Source: Chlorella sorokiniana
Lineage: Eukaryota; Chlorophyta; Trebouxiophyceae; Chlorellales; Chlorellaceae
Length of the DNA: 64,000 nt
Reading direction: 5' to 3'
Assembly (NCBI GenBank): GCA_025917655.1
Contig: CP084612.1
Span: 558,001 to 622,000 of the forward strand
Shown here in pieces: positions 20,101-32,298 of the stretch (position 1 is the first letter of the stretch; every line of letters starts with the position of its first letter). Made by a program: the position numbers and the translations under genes. A model generated the notes under the pieces. It did not search any database. It was not told where the DNA came from and saw nothing but the letters and a program-made list of their open reading frames with translations.

Positions 20101-22961
20101 GCCCCATGCCAAAACGCATTCATAAGCCTGCACGGCCCCACCCACCCTTGGCCACCGCGTCGATCTCGTCGATGAACACAATGGAGGGAGCCTCCTTGCG
20201 GGCGGCAGCGAACAGCTCACGCACGCGCATCGCGCCCATGCCCACGTACAGCTCCACAAACTCGGAGGCGGAGATGGAGAAGAACGGGACGTCTGCCTCG
20301 CCTGCAGGGGGCGGCACGTCAGGCGGAGCAGACAAGGGGCCGATAAGTGGGAGCAGGGAAGCAGCACAGGGGAGATCGAGGAGGGGCGCAGAGGCAGGGT
20401 ATGGGAGAACATGGAGGGAAAGGCAGGGCAGAGAGGAAGGATCTAGGCGGGCAGAGGCGGCAAGAGGCACCCAGAAATCTGCCTGGCTGCAGGTGCCGCA
20501 CAACACAACAGGCCGCCAGCAAAGCCGCCGCGCACCCGCAACAGCGCGCGCCAGCAGCGTCTTGCCGGTGCCCGGGGGCCCCACCAGCAGCACACCTGAG
20601 GGCGGGCGGGCGCCCAGCCGTGTGAACTTGTCCGGGTATCGCAGGAAATCCTGCGGTGGAGCATGGTACGGTACGGGAACGAGGTTGTGGGCTGGACGCG
20701 GATCTGTGTACGGCACAAAACCTGCAACTGCTCAAAGCATAAACCAGGGCAATGCGGCCAGCAAGGGAAGCGCGTTTCAACCGCCACCATGAGAATTGCA
20801 GGCTTGCAACAGCCATGGCCGCCACGGTCCGTCCGGCACACTCACCACGATTTCCTTCAGCTCCTCCTTGGCTTCGTCAACCCCCGCCACGTCATCAAAC
20901 ATCACAGGTGACTGCAAGCAAGCAGCGGGGGAGGTAAGGGCAAGAGCATGGGAAGGGCGGCCATGTGAGTGCCTCCCCGCCGCTGTCCAGCGCAGCTGAG
21001 GGTCAGGTCGCAGTTGGCATGCCAACAGCCGCAGCAGCGGGCACCGCACCTGCACTTGTGCTGAAGCGTGGCGACGCCCAGCACCGCGTTGCGGCAGCAG
21101 CTTGATGGGCAGCCGGTTCAGAACCGCAATCACGACCAAAGCAGACACAGCGTACGTCTGCGGGCGATGCAAGCACAGGTGGGTCAGGAGCGGCGCAGGC
21201 TGGCAGCACAGAGGCAGGCGGCGCGGCTGCGTCGTACAATGACAACCGTGACCCGCTGCCATCAAGACCAAGCGCCACTGCACCGCTGCGCCAGACCCCA
21301 AGGGCACGTGCTTGAAAGAGCCAGTTCACGGCAACAGGGAGGCAGCGCAAGGGCGCCGCACCATGAGGGTGGACAGCCGCCCCGCCTTCCTGTCCAGGGC
21401 GCTGAACTGGATGTTGTGCTTCAGCATGGCCTCGTAGGGGGTGGGGTAGTCGGCGGGTCGGATCGTCTGGAAGGTGAGGTGGTTGCGGTCCAGGGACTCT
21501 GCAAGGCAGGACGCCGACACGGGGTGACAGGCGGCGGCGGTGACGCAGGGGGCAGGAGTGCACTGTGCAGGCATGGGCCATGGGCCCAGTCCAGGCGTCT
21601 CTGGCGGGCGGGGGCATCTGCCATCCAGCCTCCCCCTGGCATCCCGCGCTGCTGCTGGCAGCTTGTGCACACCGGGGATCATCTTGTACAGGGGGAGGAG
21701 GCCCTCAGGGTGAAGGTGAAGGTCTGGGAGGCGGAGTCAATCACCACGCGCTGCACCTCGTTCTTTTGCACCTGCTTCACAAACTCGGAGAAGGCCACCT
21801 ACAACCGGGAGGCATACAACAGACGGGCAGGGCAAAAAAAAAATGCCTGAAAGGGCAGAAGCGGGCGCAGCCAGCAGCACGCCCGTCCCGCCGCCAGCAG
21901 GCCCGCCCAGGGCTGCAGCAGCAACGGCCCTGCAAGTAAGCCAAGGAGCAGCCTGCCTGCACTGTGATGGGCTCAGCCTGGCCCAGCGGCGAGCGGCCGC
22001 CAGGCAGGGGCCAGATGCGCATGATGAAGAACAGCATGAGACCGTTGAGAACTGCAGGCAGAAGCCACGGCGGAGGATTGCGGCAAGGCATCAGGAGAGT
22101 TGAGACTCACGCGCCTCCTGTTGGCAGCGACTGTGGCGGCCACAGCAGAGTCGGCGCACAGCCCTGTTACTTACGTATGCGCAAGGGTTGCTGGGATTTA
22201 ATCTTTGACAGGACGCGGGAGAGCCAGGATGAAGAGGAAGACGAAGAGTTGCGACCTGCACGTATAAGCACAGTGAGAAGTTTACGAACAGCTACTGTAG
22301 AAAACGCAGAGGTGCCAGCAGATGGATTGAAGAGCTCGATTGTGGCGACAGCAAGGCGAGCCTTCTAATAGAAGCACTGCGGTTGCACGGCCGAGCACCC
22401 CCTCCCAGCCAGCGTACTGCGCTCACCCGTCTGCGGTCCCTTCGGACGCCTCTCGGCAGGAGGTTCCGAGCTGCTGCTGTTGCTGCTGCTGCTGCTGGTG
22501 CTGGCGCTGCTGCTTCCGCTGCTGCTTGTGCCCTCGCGGGTGCCGCTGCTGCTGTTGCCGCCATTCTCCGACGCGCAGGATACACACAGCCTGTGCCGGC
22601 TGTGGGCTGTGTGACGGCCGGCAGAAAGCAACCCAAATCCAGTGGGGTAATTCCAGCATGGCAAGAGGCTGCATGCGCTGCTGCGGAGGCTGCAGGCCTC
22701 GCCCACTCCTCGTCTTCTCAGCCGCCGCAGCGGCAGAGCCAGTGCCCCGCTGCCTACCAGTGCTGTCTCTGAACGTCCCACCAGCCCTGCTAGCTGCTTA
22801 TAGACGTTCCTTCCCCCTGATTTTGACACCCGCGGCTGCTGCAGCCAGCCGGCGCCCCGCATGGCGCTGCGCCCAAATGCGGTTGAGAGCCGAGAGGAGA
22901 GTGTCGTGCCACGGGATACGAACACGCAATTAGCCTGACGAATCACAAAAGTACTGGTCAA
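17128..22961 (-). CDS. FTSH7/9: Chloroplast AAA+ zinc metalloprotease FtsH, FTSH7/9 type
   Basis: Membrane-bound ATP-driven protease that unfolds and degrades membrane and stromal proteins in plastids. About a dozen exons on the minus strand. Exon 1 (22427-22961) codes for a Ser/Arg-rich, transit-peptide-like leader with a Ser tract from CTG repeats. Then come a membrane helix ([17 protein letters not shown]), the FtsH extracellular-type domain ([17 protein letters not shown]), a second helix ([14 protein letters not shown]), [18 protein letters not shown], Walker A GPPGTGKT (about 20560), [10 protein letters not shown], Walker [13 protein letters not shown] (about 20160), [31 protein letters not shown], the zinc site HEVGH (about 18705), [18 protein letters not shown] and [22 protein letters not shown], the [20 protein letters not shown] stretch and the C-terminal part match plant FtsH7/9 best. 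The exact start within exon 1 is uncertain. Confidence 0.9.
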
Positions 22962-23467
22962 AAGTCTGCCCCGGTGGGCGGAAGCAAACCCTCTGAGGAA
23001 GCGATTGATCAGAGGCTTTTCAAGGTGTTCGGGCTATAGTCCATGGATTGAACCACCCAATTCCAACGGCCCGGGGCGGCTGTGTCGGGCAAACGGCTCC
23101 TGGTGGGGTTGCAAGAGGTACCTCAGTACAGAACGGGTCGCTGTCTGCTCTAATGAGGTCGGGCAGCGCCTGCACGGCATGTATCACGGGTACATCGCGT
23201 TGATAACCTCATAGCTCGCCCACTTTCACCTCGTTCATTGAACGGTTTGCCAAGCACGTCTGGGGGTTTCACAGGGGAGAGCGCACCTTTGAGCCATGAA
23301 GGAAATGGTGGCAGAATGGAGATGTAACGGGCAGCCGCGCGTTGTCGCCCCGTGCACTCTGGGTGCCGCTGGCTGGCGGCAAGCGCCATGGAGACAGCGG
23401 TGCGATAGCTGGTTCCAGGGTATGAGGAGTTCCTTGGCATGTCCGGCATATTGACGCTAGCCATGTA
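22962..23467. other. Divergent spacer between FtsH7/9 and ArsS
   Basis: No gene seen. The region lies between two divergent start codons and must hold both promoters. Confidence 0.5.
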
Positions 23468-26106
23468 ATGTTCCCCTCTCCATCCGGTCCCCAAAGACCT
23501 CGCAGTGTTGGTGCATGCGCCGCACGACCGGCAGGCACTCCCGCAGCAGCCATCTCGCTGATTCCTGAGACCCTGGCCGAGCTGGAGAGCGACGAGGAGC
23601 TGCAGCAGCTGCACGAGCGAGTGGCACGTGAGGGCCAGGCAGCTCTAACGCGGAAGGAGCGGCAGCAGCGGCAGCGATCGCTCGATGCGCTGGGTGTGCC
23701 GCCATTTTATTCTGTGGTGGCACGTGCTGGTTCCACTCCGCTCGTGCGCAGCAGCACCGCCGTCTTCCAGCTCAACATTGGCCTGTACTGCAACCAGGCG
23801 TGCCGTCACTGCCACGTGGAGTCTTCTCCCAAGTGAGGGGGCAGCAGGGACTGGATCGGGTTTGTGGCGGTTGGGCCATTGTGGTTGGCGGGCTAGAGCA
23901 AAAGAGCTTCAGCCAGCCGACAGGGTGCAGGTCAGTGCTGAATGCTGGTTAGAAGGGGTCCAAGGGTTTTGCAGCTCTTATTGAGACCCTGGTTTGTTGC
24001 CAATGTCACGTTCTTTATCCCAGGCGCACGGAGATGATGGGCTCGGAGGTGGCGCAGCGTTGCGTCGAGCTAATGGAGAGGGCGGCGGCAAGCGGCACAC
24101 GGCTGACGATGGACCTGACCGGCGGCGCGCCAGAGCTCACGCCGCAGTTCCGGTGATTGCCTGCTGCCTGTTGACCTACAGTTCATGCTGCAGCGCCATA
24201 CAACTGCTGGCTGGGTCAACCAAACTGCAGATCGCAGCATAGCGACCGCTAGGTCCTTTTCCCCTTCTCCCCCTTGCTGCCTGCTACCTACTTTCAGCTA
24301 CTTGGTGCGTGAGGCCCGGCGCCTGGGTCATGAGGTCATCGACCGCTGCAACCTTACAGGTGGGTGCAATCCGGCAACCGGGCGTGCACGGGAGGGGCAT
24401 GAGTTGCTCAAGCACAAGGAACGCAGCTGCAGAGAGCATGCTGGCTTAAGGCTGCTCGGTCTGCACGCCCTGTGCATGTGCGTGCGCCTACACCCCCGGC
24501 GATCCGTTACTGCCATGTACATGCCTGCGCCTCACTACAACCCCACATCTGGCCACACCCCTTTCTCTCTCACCCCTGCTTCGTTCCACTTAGGCAATCC
24601 TGGCAGATGCTGTCAAAGCTTTCCAGCAGCATGAGAACATCTCCTTCTTGCTCGCAGTGCTGCTGGAGCCGGGACAGGAAGAACTAGCACATTTTCTGGC
24701 TGACCAAAGCGTGCGAGTCGTGGCCTCCATGCCCTGCTACTCCCAAGCCAACGTGGATGCGCAGCGCGGCGGCGGCGTCTTTGGCCGCTCCATTGAGGGG
24801 TTGCGGCGACTCAACGCCGTGGGTTATGGACGGCCTGGGAGCGGGCTGGTGCTGGACCTGGTGTACAACCCGGGGGCGTCTTCCTGGCGCCGCCGCAAGC
24901 CAAGCTGGAGCCCTCATACAAACAGGCGCGCTCGGTGTTGGCTGACTTGTTGGGGAGTGGGAAACAGGGAGGGGATTACTGTGGGGTGTGGCGAAAGGAC
25001 GGGAAGGGGGCGGGGGGGAGGGCTGGCTGGCGGGGGCGTTGCTAGTTTGGCCGCGCAGGGATGCGTAAGGTGCGCTATTGCTGGTCCGGGCTGCGTTGCC
25101 CATCCTTGAATGCATGTTGCCTCCCCTTGGCAAGCGCAGGAGCTGGCAGACAACTTTGGCATCTCCTTCAACTCCCTGCTCTGCTTGAACAACATGCCCA
25201 TCAAGCGCTGGGCTGACCACCTAGTGAAAGAGTGAGTGCGGTGTTGCAATCGATGCTTTTCCGCACATGCATTTTTGCCGGCTGTGCCCATCCTTGTGAG
25301 CGCCGCTAGAGGCAGCCCAGCTTGCTGCATGCCGCATTCCGCCGCTACTACTTTGGCTGACCTGTGCAAGCCATATTGCAAGGTGTCCTCCTCCTCAATG
25401 CCCTTTGTGCTGTCTTCATTCAGAGGCAAGCTAGAGGAGTACATGCAACTTTTGGTGGACTCTTTCAACCCTGCAGCGGCTGAGGGTCTCATGTGCCGTG
25501 ACACCATCAGCGTTGGCTGGGACGGCAGGTACAAAGCGGTGGCTGAAGGAGTTGGTGGTGGGGAGGCGGGGGGGGGAGCTCCTACACCTGAGAGCATGGG
25601 GCCTTGTCCAAGCAGCACAGTCTGGTAGCCTGCATCTTGCCGGCAGGCAGGATATGCAACCGGTTGTGCTCATGCGTGCACCTCTCATGCATGGCTCTTT
25701 ATATACAACTGCTTGCAGGCTTTATGATTGTGACTTCAACCAGCAGTTGGAGCTCGGGCTGCGGAACACCTCGTTGCGCACTGTGTTTGACCTGCACTCG
25801 CTCGATGAGCTTACAGGTAGGCGGGTAGAGTTGCTCCCAATGAGCCCGACGAGGCTCTTGTGTTTTGTTGTTATGTTATTTTGCAAAGCGTGTGTGTGTG
25901 AGTCGAGAAGGAAGTAGGGCCGTTTTGCGCATGAACACTGGGGGACCCCAAGCTTTTGGGCGGCCCTTGTGCAATGCGTGCTTGATGTTGCTCTTTGGTT
26001 ACCATTGTTGTGTTGCATTATTGCAGGCCAGAGCATCGCGGCCGACAGCCACTGCTTTGGCTGCACAGCAGGGGCCGGCAGCAGCTGCCAAGGTGCCACC
26101 TCATGA
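23468..26106 (+). CDS. arsS: Arsenosugar-type radical SAM enzyme ArsS
   Basis: ArsS-family proteins are radical SAM/Cys-rich enzymes linked to arsenosugar synthesis, adding a 5'-deoxyadenosyl group to dimethylated arsenic. The start ATG at 23468 opens MFPSPSGPQRPR, perhaps a weak transit peptide. Exon 1 ends in the cluster motif CNQACRHCHVE (CX3CX2C), which binds the 4Fe-4S cluster. Later exons give MDLTGGAPELTPQF, VIDRCNLT, VRVVASMPCYSQANVDAQRG, SIEGLRRLNAVGYG, FNSLLCLNNMPIKRW, LYDCDFNQQLELGL and the C-terminal Cys motif HCFGCTAGAGSSCQGA, all typical of this family. About eight exons; the stop is at 26104-26106. No ArsM methyltransferase is seen nearby, so the pathway partners must be elsewhere. 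One junction (about 24860-24890) runs through a G/C run where the frame is hard to follow. Confidence 0.88.
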
Positions 26107-26269
26107 CATTTTACTTTGCTATAATTACAAATGCTGATCCGGTATTGATCGTTTGTGATGCTTAATATGCTGCCTGTGGTGCCGTACGTTTGCGAGGTTT
26201 TGTTGAGTTGTCTATGGCTCAAGCAAGGGGCTGGAGGTTACATGGAGGTTACATAGGCGCATTTGACTT

Positions 26270-27047
26270 TGGGTTGCAAAGGCGGCTATTCTGTATGTGG
26301 GAGCCTTCCTTTGCCACATTCGGGTGGTGCCAGTGGCAAACGCGTGATGCCAGCACGGTTATTGTGCGGCGGCAGCGGATCCGCCCCTTGATGGGCTCAC
26401 ACATGCAATCCTCCTCTGCCCCGCCGTGGCCGCTGCTGCCGAGTGGGTCAGTCGCGTCTTTGCAGCTGTTTCGGGTGTGCGCCCTCCTCCCCTGTGTCCC
26501 CAAGTCTTTCTTGCAGATGAGCATGCCAACACCAGCATGCCAGGACATTGTTACAGCACAAGGGCGCGGACTTGTGCTGCTTGCTGGCGATGTCAATGCC
26601 AGACCCAAGGAGCGTCCTGATTGGGTGGCAGGTGGCTCAGATGAGCACAACGTCGCCCTCCAGCACGCGTTGGCTGTGGGCGAGGAAGGGGCCTCCCCAC
26701 GAGCATCCCGCGGCAGTCGCAAGATCGTGGCACCAACATTGGCTATGCCAATGAGTTGCTACACTTGTGTCAGACGACGGGCATGCGCATTGCCAATGGC
26801 AGAGTGGCAGGCGATGAGACAGGCGCCTGCACCTGCTACCCTGTGGGTGGGGAAGCAGCCAGGTTGACTTCTTCCCGGGCTGCCCCGGGTCTTCCCCCTC
26901 CTCTCACGCCGTTCTTGCGGCACGCGATGGGGCGCCTGCCGCAAAGCACTCCCGCTCCTGTGGTGTTGGCCGAGGCAGGGTTTTACCCCCTTGCCACTCA
27001 CTGGGGCAAGCTGGCGACCCGTTTCTGGAACAGGCTGGTGGGCCTTC
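26270..27047 (+). mobile_element. LINE (non-LTR retrotransposon) fragment 1
   Basis: Broken LINE. It keeps part of an APE-type endonuclease (LLAGDVNARPKERPDWV, then in another frame NIGYANELLHLCQTTGMRI and DETGACTCYPVGG), followed after a large internal deletion by a piece like the C-terminal end of the reverse transcriptase (EAGFYPLATHWGKLATRFWNRL). The endonuclease piece recurs at 36870-37060. The element is cut on the right by a TRIM LTR at 27048. Confidence 0.7.
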
Positions 27048-27311
27048 TGTTAAAAGCGCCAACCCGGAGGTTAATTAGTATGTGCCCATTTGTGGTGCCA
27101 TATAGGGACGTTGATCGTATTCCAACACTCCCCCCCGAGCAACGTTCCGTATGCTCGCTTCGTACCTAACCACGTTCGTGAAGGCAGGGCTGCTCCCCCG
27201 CTTCCGAGTGGAGAAACGTTTTACAGGCCGGAAACCTGGATGTCCCGTGATGGGAATCGAACCCACGACCAGTGGGTGTATGTGACAGTGCGCCCATCTA
27301 GCGCATTGGGG
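27048..27311 (-). mobile_element. TRIM copy T1 (one LTR plus interior, truncated)
   Basis: An 80-bp LTR (27048-27127) beginning TGTTAAAA and ending CCAACA on the plus strand, followed by the interior with the tRNA-like boxes. The expected interior end and second LTR are missing. The sequence passes into a CopA LTR at the shared string GCATTGGGG (about 27303-27311), which suggests microhomology-driven joining. Confidence 0.8.
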
Positions 27312-27487
27312 TCAATCAACTTAGAATAAAGTGGGAAAGCATAATCGAAGGGTGTCTGAGCGTATTAGCTAAGTTGGGCTCATGCATGACGAAAGGGTGT
27401 CCACGTCAGCAGCGTCTGCCACGTGGCAGCTGGGGAGATGTGCTGCGGGTGTGCAGGCTGGACATGTGGCTCAGCCACATCTCAACA
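27303..27487 (-). repeat. CopA LTR, truncated
   Basis: Matches about half of the 353-bp CopA LTR found whole at 42887-43239, reading on the minus strand and ending CTCAACA at 27487. It carries the sequence variant also seen in the LTR at 42887-43239. Confidence 0.85.
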
Positions 27488-30449
27488 CTCCCACGCAGGC
27501 TGCACAGCCGCTGCACTCAGGCGATGCCCATAGCTGCGCGGCAGTACTTGAACTTGTTGGTGGGCACGGGCTTGGTCAGGATGTCAGCAACCATGGCATC
27601 GGTGGGGATGTAGCTGAAGTTGACTTCGCCACGGATGACGCGCTCGCGTGCAAAGTGGTGGATGATGTCGATGTGCTTGGAGCGAAGGGAGATGACTGGA
27701 TTCTTCAGCATGTGAATGGCTGATTGGCTGTCTGACTTGATGTCGATGCAGGCGATGTGCAGGTCCAGGTCAGCGAAGAGCTTGCGCAGCCACAGTGCTT
27801 CCTTGACGGCGGAGGCGGCTGCCATGTACTCAGCTTCTGTAGTAGATGCGGCGACGGTTGGTTGCAGGCGTGAGCTCCAGGTGATGGCGCCGTTCTTGAA
27901 GGTGAAGACGTAGCCGGTGGTGGAGCGGCGGGTGTCGATGTCGCCAGCATGGTTGGCGTCGCAGTAGGCGTCGAGGGTAGCGTTGGACGGGCTGAAGATG
28001 ATGCCGTAGTCAGGGGTACCAGCGAGGTAGCGCAGCACATGCTTGGCTGCAGTCAAGTGGGAGGTGGTGGGCTTGGACATGTAGCGGGCCAGCGCTCCCA
28101 CGGCTTGGGCGATGTCGGGTCTAGTGCAGGATGCCAGGTACATGAGGGAGCCGATGAGTGTGGAGTAGGGGTGCTCTGAGATGTCCAGTGGGTCTCCGTC
28201 GGCGGTGAGCTTGAAGGCGATGCTTGAGGGTGTGTCGAAAGGCTTGGACTTGTCCATGCTGAACTTGGACAGCAGGTCGGTGGTGTGACGGGTCTGGGTC
28301 AGCTTGATGGTCTTGGCGGCACGGTCTCGCATGATGTCGATGCCTAGGAAGAAGGAGGCTGGGCCCAGGTCGCGGGTGTCGAAGGCGGTGGCTATCTGGT
28401 TCTTGATGGAGCTCAGCATGGATGTGTCGGCGGTGATGACCAGGATGTCATCGACGTAGATGAGCAGGTAGACTGGTGGAGAGGAAAGCTTGATGAAGAG
28501 GCCTGGGTCAGCTGTCGACTCGGTGAAGCCCATGGACTCGATCTCGGTCTTCAGGGTGCGATGCCAGGCTCGAGAAGCTTGCTTGAGTCCATAGAGGGCC
28601 TTGTTCAGCTTGCATGCTTGGTCATGGTTGCCGTTGTGGTAGCCAGGAGGTTGCTGAATGTAGACGTCTTCGTCCAGCTTGCCGTTGAGGAAGGCGGTCT
28701 TGATGTCGAGCTGGTGAATCTCCAGGTCCAGGTCGGCAGCAATGGCCAACACGGTGCGCAGGGTGGAGTACTTGGAGACAGGTGCAAACACTTGGTCGTA
28801 GTCGATGCCTTCGCGTTGGTGGAAGCCTTTGACGACGAGGCGGGCCTTGTAGCGCTCGATGTTGCCGTTGGCGTCGCGCTTCTCCTTGTAGACCCACTTG
28901 ACTGGAATGGGCTTGACGCCAGGAGGTGTAGGTTGCAGGGTCCAGGTGTTGTTGGCGGCCAGGGAAGCGATCTCCTCGTCCATGGCGGAGCGCCAAAGGT
29001 CGGCGTTGGGAGATTGCAGGGCTTCCTCCAGGGTGGTAGGCTCAGCTGTTGCGGTGGCGATGTTGATGGTGGCTCGAGAGGTGATGCGGTATGCGTCGTC
29101 CTGCCACTGGCTGGCTGGGCGGCGCGCAGCAGCACGCTCGGTGCGCCGCAGGGCGATGGGAGGAGAAGGTGGGTCTTCAGGCTCGGCTGGTGCTCCCACG
29201 GACTCGGTGTCGCCGGTGTCATCGTTGTCGAGGAGGGAGATGGTCTCTGGCAGGTTGGGCTTGGGCAGGCTGGTCTTGGGCAGGCTTGGCTTGGGCAGAC
29301 TGGTCTTGGGCAGGTTGGAGCTGGTCTCATTGAAGGTGACATCGCGGCTGATGACGATGGAGCCGTTGTCCAGTAGGATCTTGTAGCCCTTGGTGTTGGT
29401 CGGGTAGCCAATGAAGCGGCCGGGCTCGCTGACTGCATCGAGCTTGGAGCGAAGCGCTGTTGGAATGTGGGCGTAGGCACGGGCGCCAAAGATGCGCAGG
29501 TGGGAGAGGTCAGGCTTGGTGCCGTGGAGCATCTCGTAGGGGGTGACGTCTTGGGCAGATGTTGGCGAGCGGTTGCGCAAGTAGTTGGCGGTGGCGATGG
29601 CTTCTGCCCATAAGAACTTGGGCAGGTTGTACTCGGCCAGCATGGGGCGCGCCTTGTCCAGCAGGGTGCGGTTGAGGCGCTCGGCCTTGCCGTTCTGCTG
29701 GGGCGTGTAGGCGACGGTGGTCTCTGACTGGATGCCCTTGGACTTGTAGAAGGTGTCCAGGTCGTTGTTGATGAACTCGCCGCCGTTGTCAGAGCGGATG
29801 CGCTTGACGGTGTGGCCGGTTTGACGCTCCAGCAGGTTGATGGTGGTCTTCAGGAAGTCAGCGGCGTCAGACTTGCGGCGCAAGGGAGCGATGTGAGAGT
29901 AGCCAGTGTAGTCATCCAGGATGGTCATGAAGTACAGGCTGCCAGCGTGGGAGGGGACTGGCATGGGACCGCAGAGGTCGGTGTGCAGCAGCTCCAGAGG
30001 CTTGTGGGTGAAGGAGGTGGAGGCGTTGAACGGTTGGCGATGTTGCTTGCCCAGGGTGCAGGCGTCGCAGGTGTCTGCGCTGGTGGCTTTGAAGTCGGAG
30101 GGGTCGATGCTGATGCCGGTGGCCATGGTGGTGAGCTTGGCCAGGTTGTCGTAGCCGAGGTGGCCGAGGCGGCGGTGCCACAGGTTGGGTGTGTCGGCGC
30201 GTGCAGCGTAGGCGATGGTGAGGGCGTAGGCGGCGGAGCCTGGCTCGAGGCAGCGGCTGGCCAGGTGGTAGGTGTTGCTGGTGGCGTCGGTGTAGCCGTA
30301 GGCAATCATGTGGTTGCCCATGGAGATCTGGCAGCCGGTGCGGTCAAAGGAGAAGCTGATGCCTTTCTGGGTAGCTCGGTTGACGGACAGGAGGTTGTCG
30401 GCGGCGTCGGGCATGTAGAGCACATCGGTGAGCTTGATCAGGTTGTCTG
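27488..30449 (-). mobile_element. Ty1/copia element CopA: integrase, reverse transcriptase, RNase H part
   Basis: Fossil copia pol on the minus strand, a long open stretch of about 970 codons ending at 27517. In order: a GAG-pre-integrase part (DVLYMPDAADNLLSVN, LWHRRLGHLGYDNL), integrase core (HTDLCGPMPVPS, IRSDNGGEFINN, YTPQQNGKAERLNRTLL), reverse transcriptase (IPVKWVYKEKRDANG, LDIKTAFLNGKLDEDVYIQQ, YVDDILVI) and RNase H (YCDANHAGD, TEAEYMAA). Integrase before reverse transcriptase is the copia order. The gag end is missing: a TRIM LTR begins at 30450. Incomplete, and young by its open frame. Confidence 0.93.
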
Positions 30450-30752
30450 TGTTAAAAGCGCCAACCCGGAGGTTAATTAGTATGTGCCCATTTGTGGTGC
30501 CATATAGGGACGTTGATCGTATTTCAACACTCCCCCGAGCAACGTTCCGTATGCTCGCTTCGTACCTAACCACGATCGTGAAGGCAGGGCTGCTCCCCCG
30601 CTTCCGAGTGGAGAAACGTTTTACAGGCCGGAAACCTGGATGTCCCGTGATGGGAATCGAACCCACAATCTGTGGGTGTATGTGACAGCGCGCCCATCTA
30701 GCGCATTGGGGCCCATAACCTGTTAAAAGCGCCAACCCGGAGGTTAATTAGT
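30450..30752 (-). mobile_element. TRIM copy T2 (LTR, interior, partial second LTR) inside CopA
   Basis: LTR 30450-30529 (80 bp), interior 30530-30720 (191 bp), then about 31 bp of a second LTR before CopA sequence resumes. Read on the minus strand, the interior starts with the GGTTATGGGCCCCA primer site next to the LTR and ends with the purine-rich GCTCGGGGGAG. Confidence 0.88.
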
Positions 30753-32298
30753 GGTCTCTGGCAGGATGGGCTTGGGCAGGTTGGAGCTGGCCTCATTGAA
30801 GGTGACATCGCGGCTGATGACGATGGAGCCGTTGTCCAGCAGGATCTTGTAGCCTTTGGTGTTGGTGGGGTAGCCGATGAAGCGGCCGGGCTCGCTAACT
30901 GCATCGAGCTTGGAGCGTAGTGCTGTTGGAATGTGGGCGTAGGCACGGGCGCCAAAGATGCGCAGGTGGGAGAGGTCGGGCTTGGTGCCGTGAAGCATCT
31001 CGTAGGGGGTGACGTCTTGGGCAGATGTTGGCGAGCGGTTGCGCAAGTAGTTGGCGGTGACGATGGCTTCGGCCCAAAGATGCTTGGGCAGGTTGTACTC
31101 GGCCAGCATGGGGCGCGCCTTGTCCAGCAGGGTGCGGTTGAGACGCTCAGCCTTGCCGTTTTGCTGGGGCGTGTAGGAGACGGTGGTCTCTGACTGGATG
31201 CCCTTGGACTTGTAGAAGGTGTCCAGGTCGTTGTTGATGAACTCGCCGCCGTTGTCAGAGCGGATGCGCTTGACGGTGTGGCCGGTCTGACGCTCCAGCA
31301 GGTTGACGGTGGTCTTCAGGAAGTCAGCGGCGTCAGACTTGCGGCGCAAGGGAGCGATGTGAGAGTAGCCAGTGTAGTCATCCAGGATGGTCATGAAGTA
31401 CAGGCTGCCACCGTGGGAGGGGACTGGCATGGGACCGCAGAGGTCGGTGTGCAGCAGCTCCAGAGGCTTGTGGGTGAAGGAGGTGGAGGCGTTGAACGGT
31501 TGGCGATGTTGCTTGCCCAGGGTGCAGGCGTCGCAGGTGTCTGCGCTGGTGGCTTTGAAGTCAGAGGGGTCGATGCTGATGCCGGTGGCCATGGTGGTGA
31601 GCTTGGCCAGGTTGTCGTAGCCGAGGTGGCCGAGGCGGCGGTGCCACAGGTTGGGTGTGTGGGCGCGTGCAGCGTAGGCGATGGTGAGGGCGTAGGCGGC
31701 GGAGCCTGGCTCGAGGCAGCGGCTGGCCAGGTGGTAGGTGTTGCTGGTGGCGTCGGTGTAGCCGTAGGCAATCATGTGGTTGCCCATGGAGATCTGGCAG
31801 CCGGTGCGGTCAAAGGAGAAGCTGATGCCTTTCTGGGTGGCTCGGTTGACGGACAGGAGGTTGTCGGCGGCGTCTGGCATGTAGAGCACGTCGGTGAAGG
31901 CGGTGACGGTCTCGGTGGAGGCCATCTTCAGAGAGTTGAGCTCACGGCGCAGTTGGAGCTTGCGTGCGAAGGACTTGGCGGCGAAGATGCCTTGCAGAGT
32001 GGTCCAGGCTTGGTTGGCCGTGGTGCAGCGCAGGATGGTTGGCTGGTGGTGGGGCTTGACGAGGAGGCCGATGTAGGAGAGGGCGAGCTCGTCTGCCTTG
32101 ATGTCCTCGGGAGTTGTTGGGGCCTCGGTGCTGACGACGGTGTGCCAGCACTTCTTGGTGGTGAGGAAGAACTTGGTGAGCTGGCCTCATTGAAGGTGAC
32201 ATCGCGGCTGATGACGATGGAGCCGTTGTCCAGCAGGATCTTGTAGCCTTTGGTGTTGGTGGGGTAGCCGATGAAGCGGCCGGGCTCGCTAACTGCAT
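30753..32298 (-). mobile_element. CopA fragments: integrase part joined to a gag part
   Basis: Rearranged pieces of the same copia family on the minus strand. 30753-31890 repeats the pre-integrase/integrase region of 29290-30430 almost exactly. 31890-32180 is an N-terminal gag piece (KKCWHTVVS, LRRELNSLKMASTETVTAFT). 32190-32298 repeats the short integrase/RT spacer. Gag is joined directly to the pre-integrase part, so the element is deleted and chimeric; several joins, not functional. Confidence 0.85.

Noticed and set aside
22450-22560. Trinucleotide (CTG) repeat as an independent repeat element
   Set aside because: It lies inside FtsH exon 1 and codes for a Ser tract on the minus strand; imperfect and in frame.
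27048-27311. A plain tRNA-derived SINE
   Set aside because: This was my first reading. The TG...CA ends, 80-bp direct repeats, 5-bp target duplications at two loci, primer site and purine tract show an LTR-type element instead.
28561-29376. A long plus-strand Gly/Val-rich frame opposite copia pol
   Set aside because: Antisense shadow of CopA reverse transcriptase and integrase. The Gly/Val/Leu-rich repetitive make-up is typical of such shadows.
30450-30735. A protein-coding start reading through the repeat (VGSIPITGHPG and similar) into CopA pol
   Set aside because: The reading is a translation of the TRIM, including its tRNA-like stretch, fused by insertion to copia sequence. It is not a gene start.
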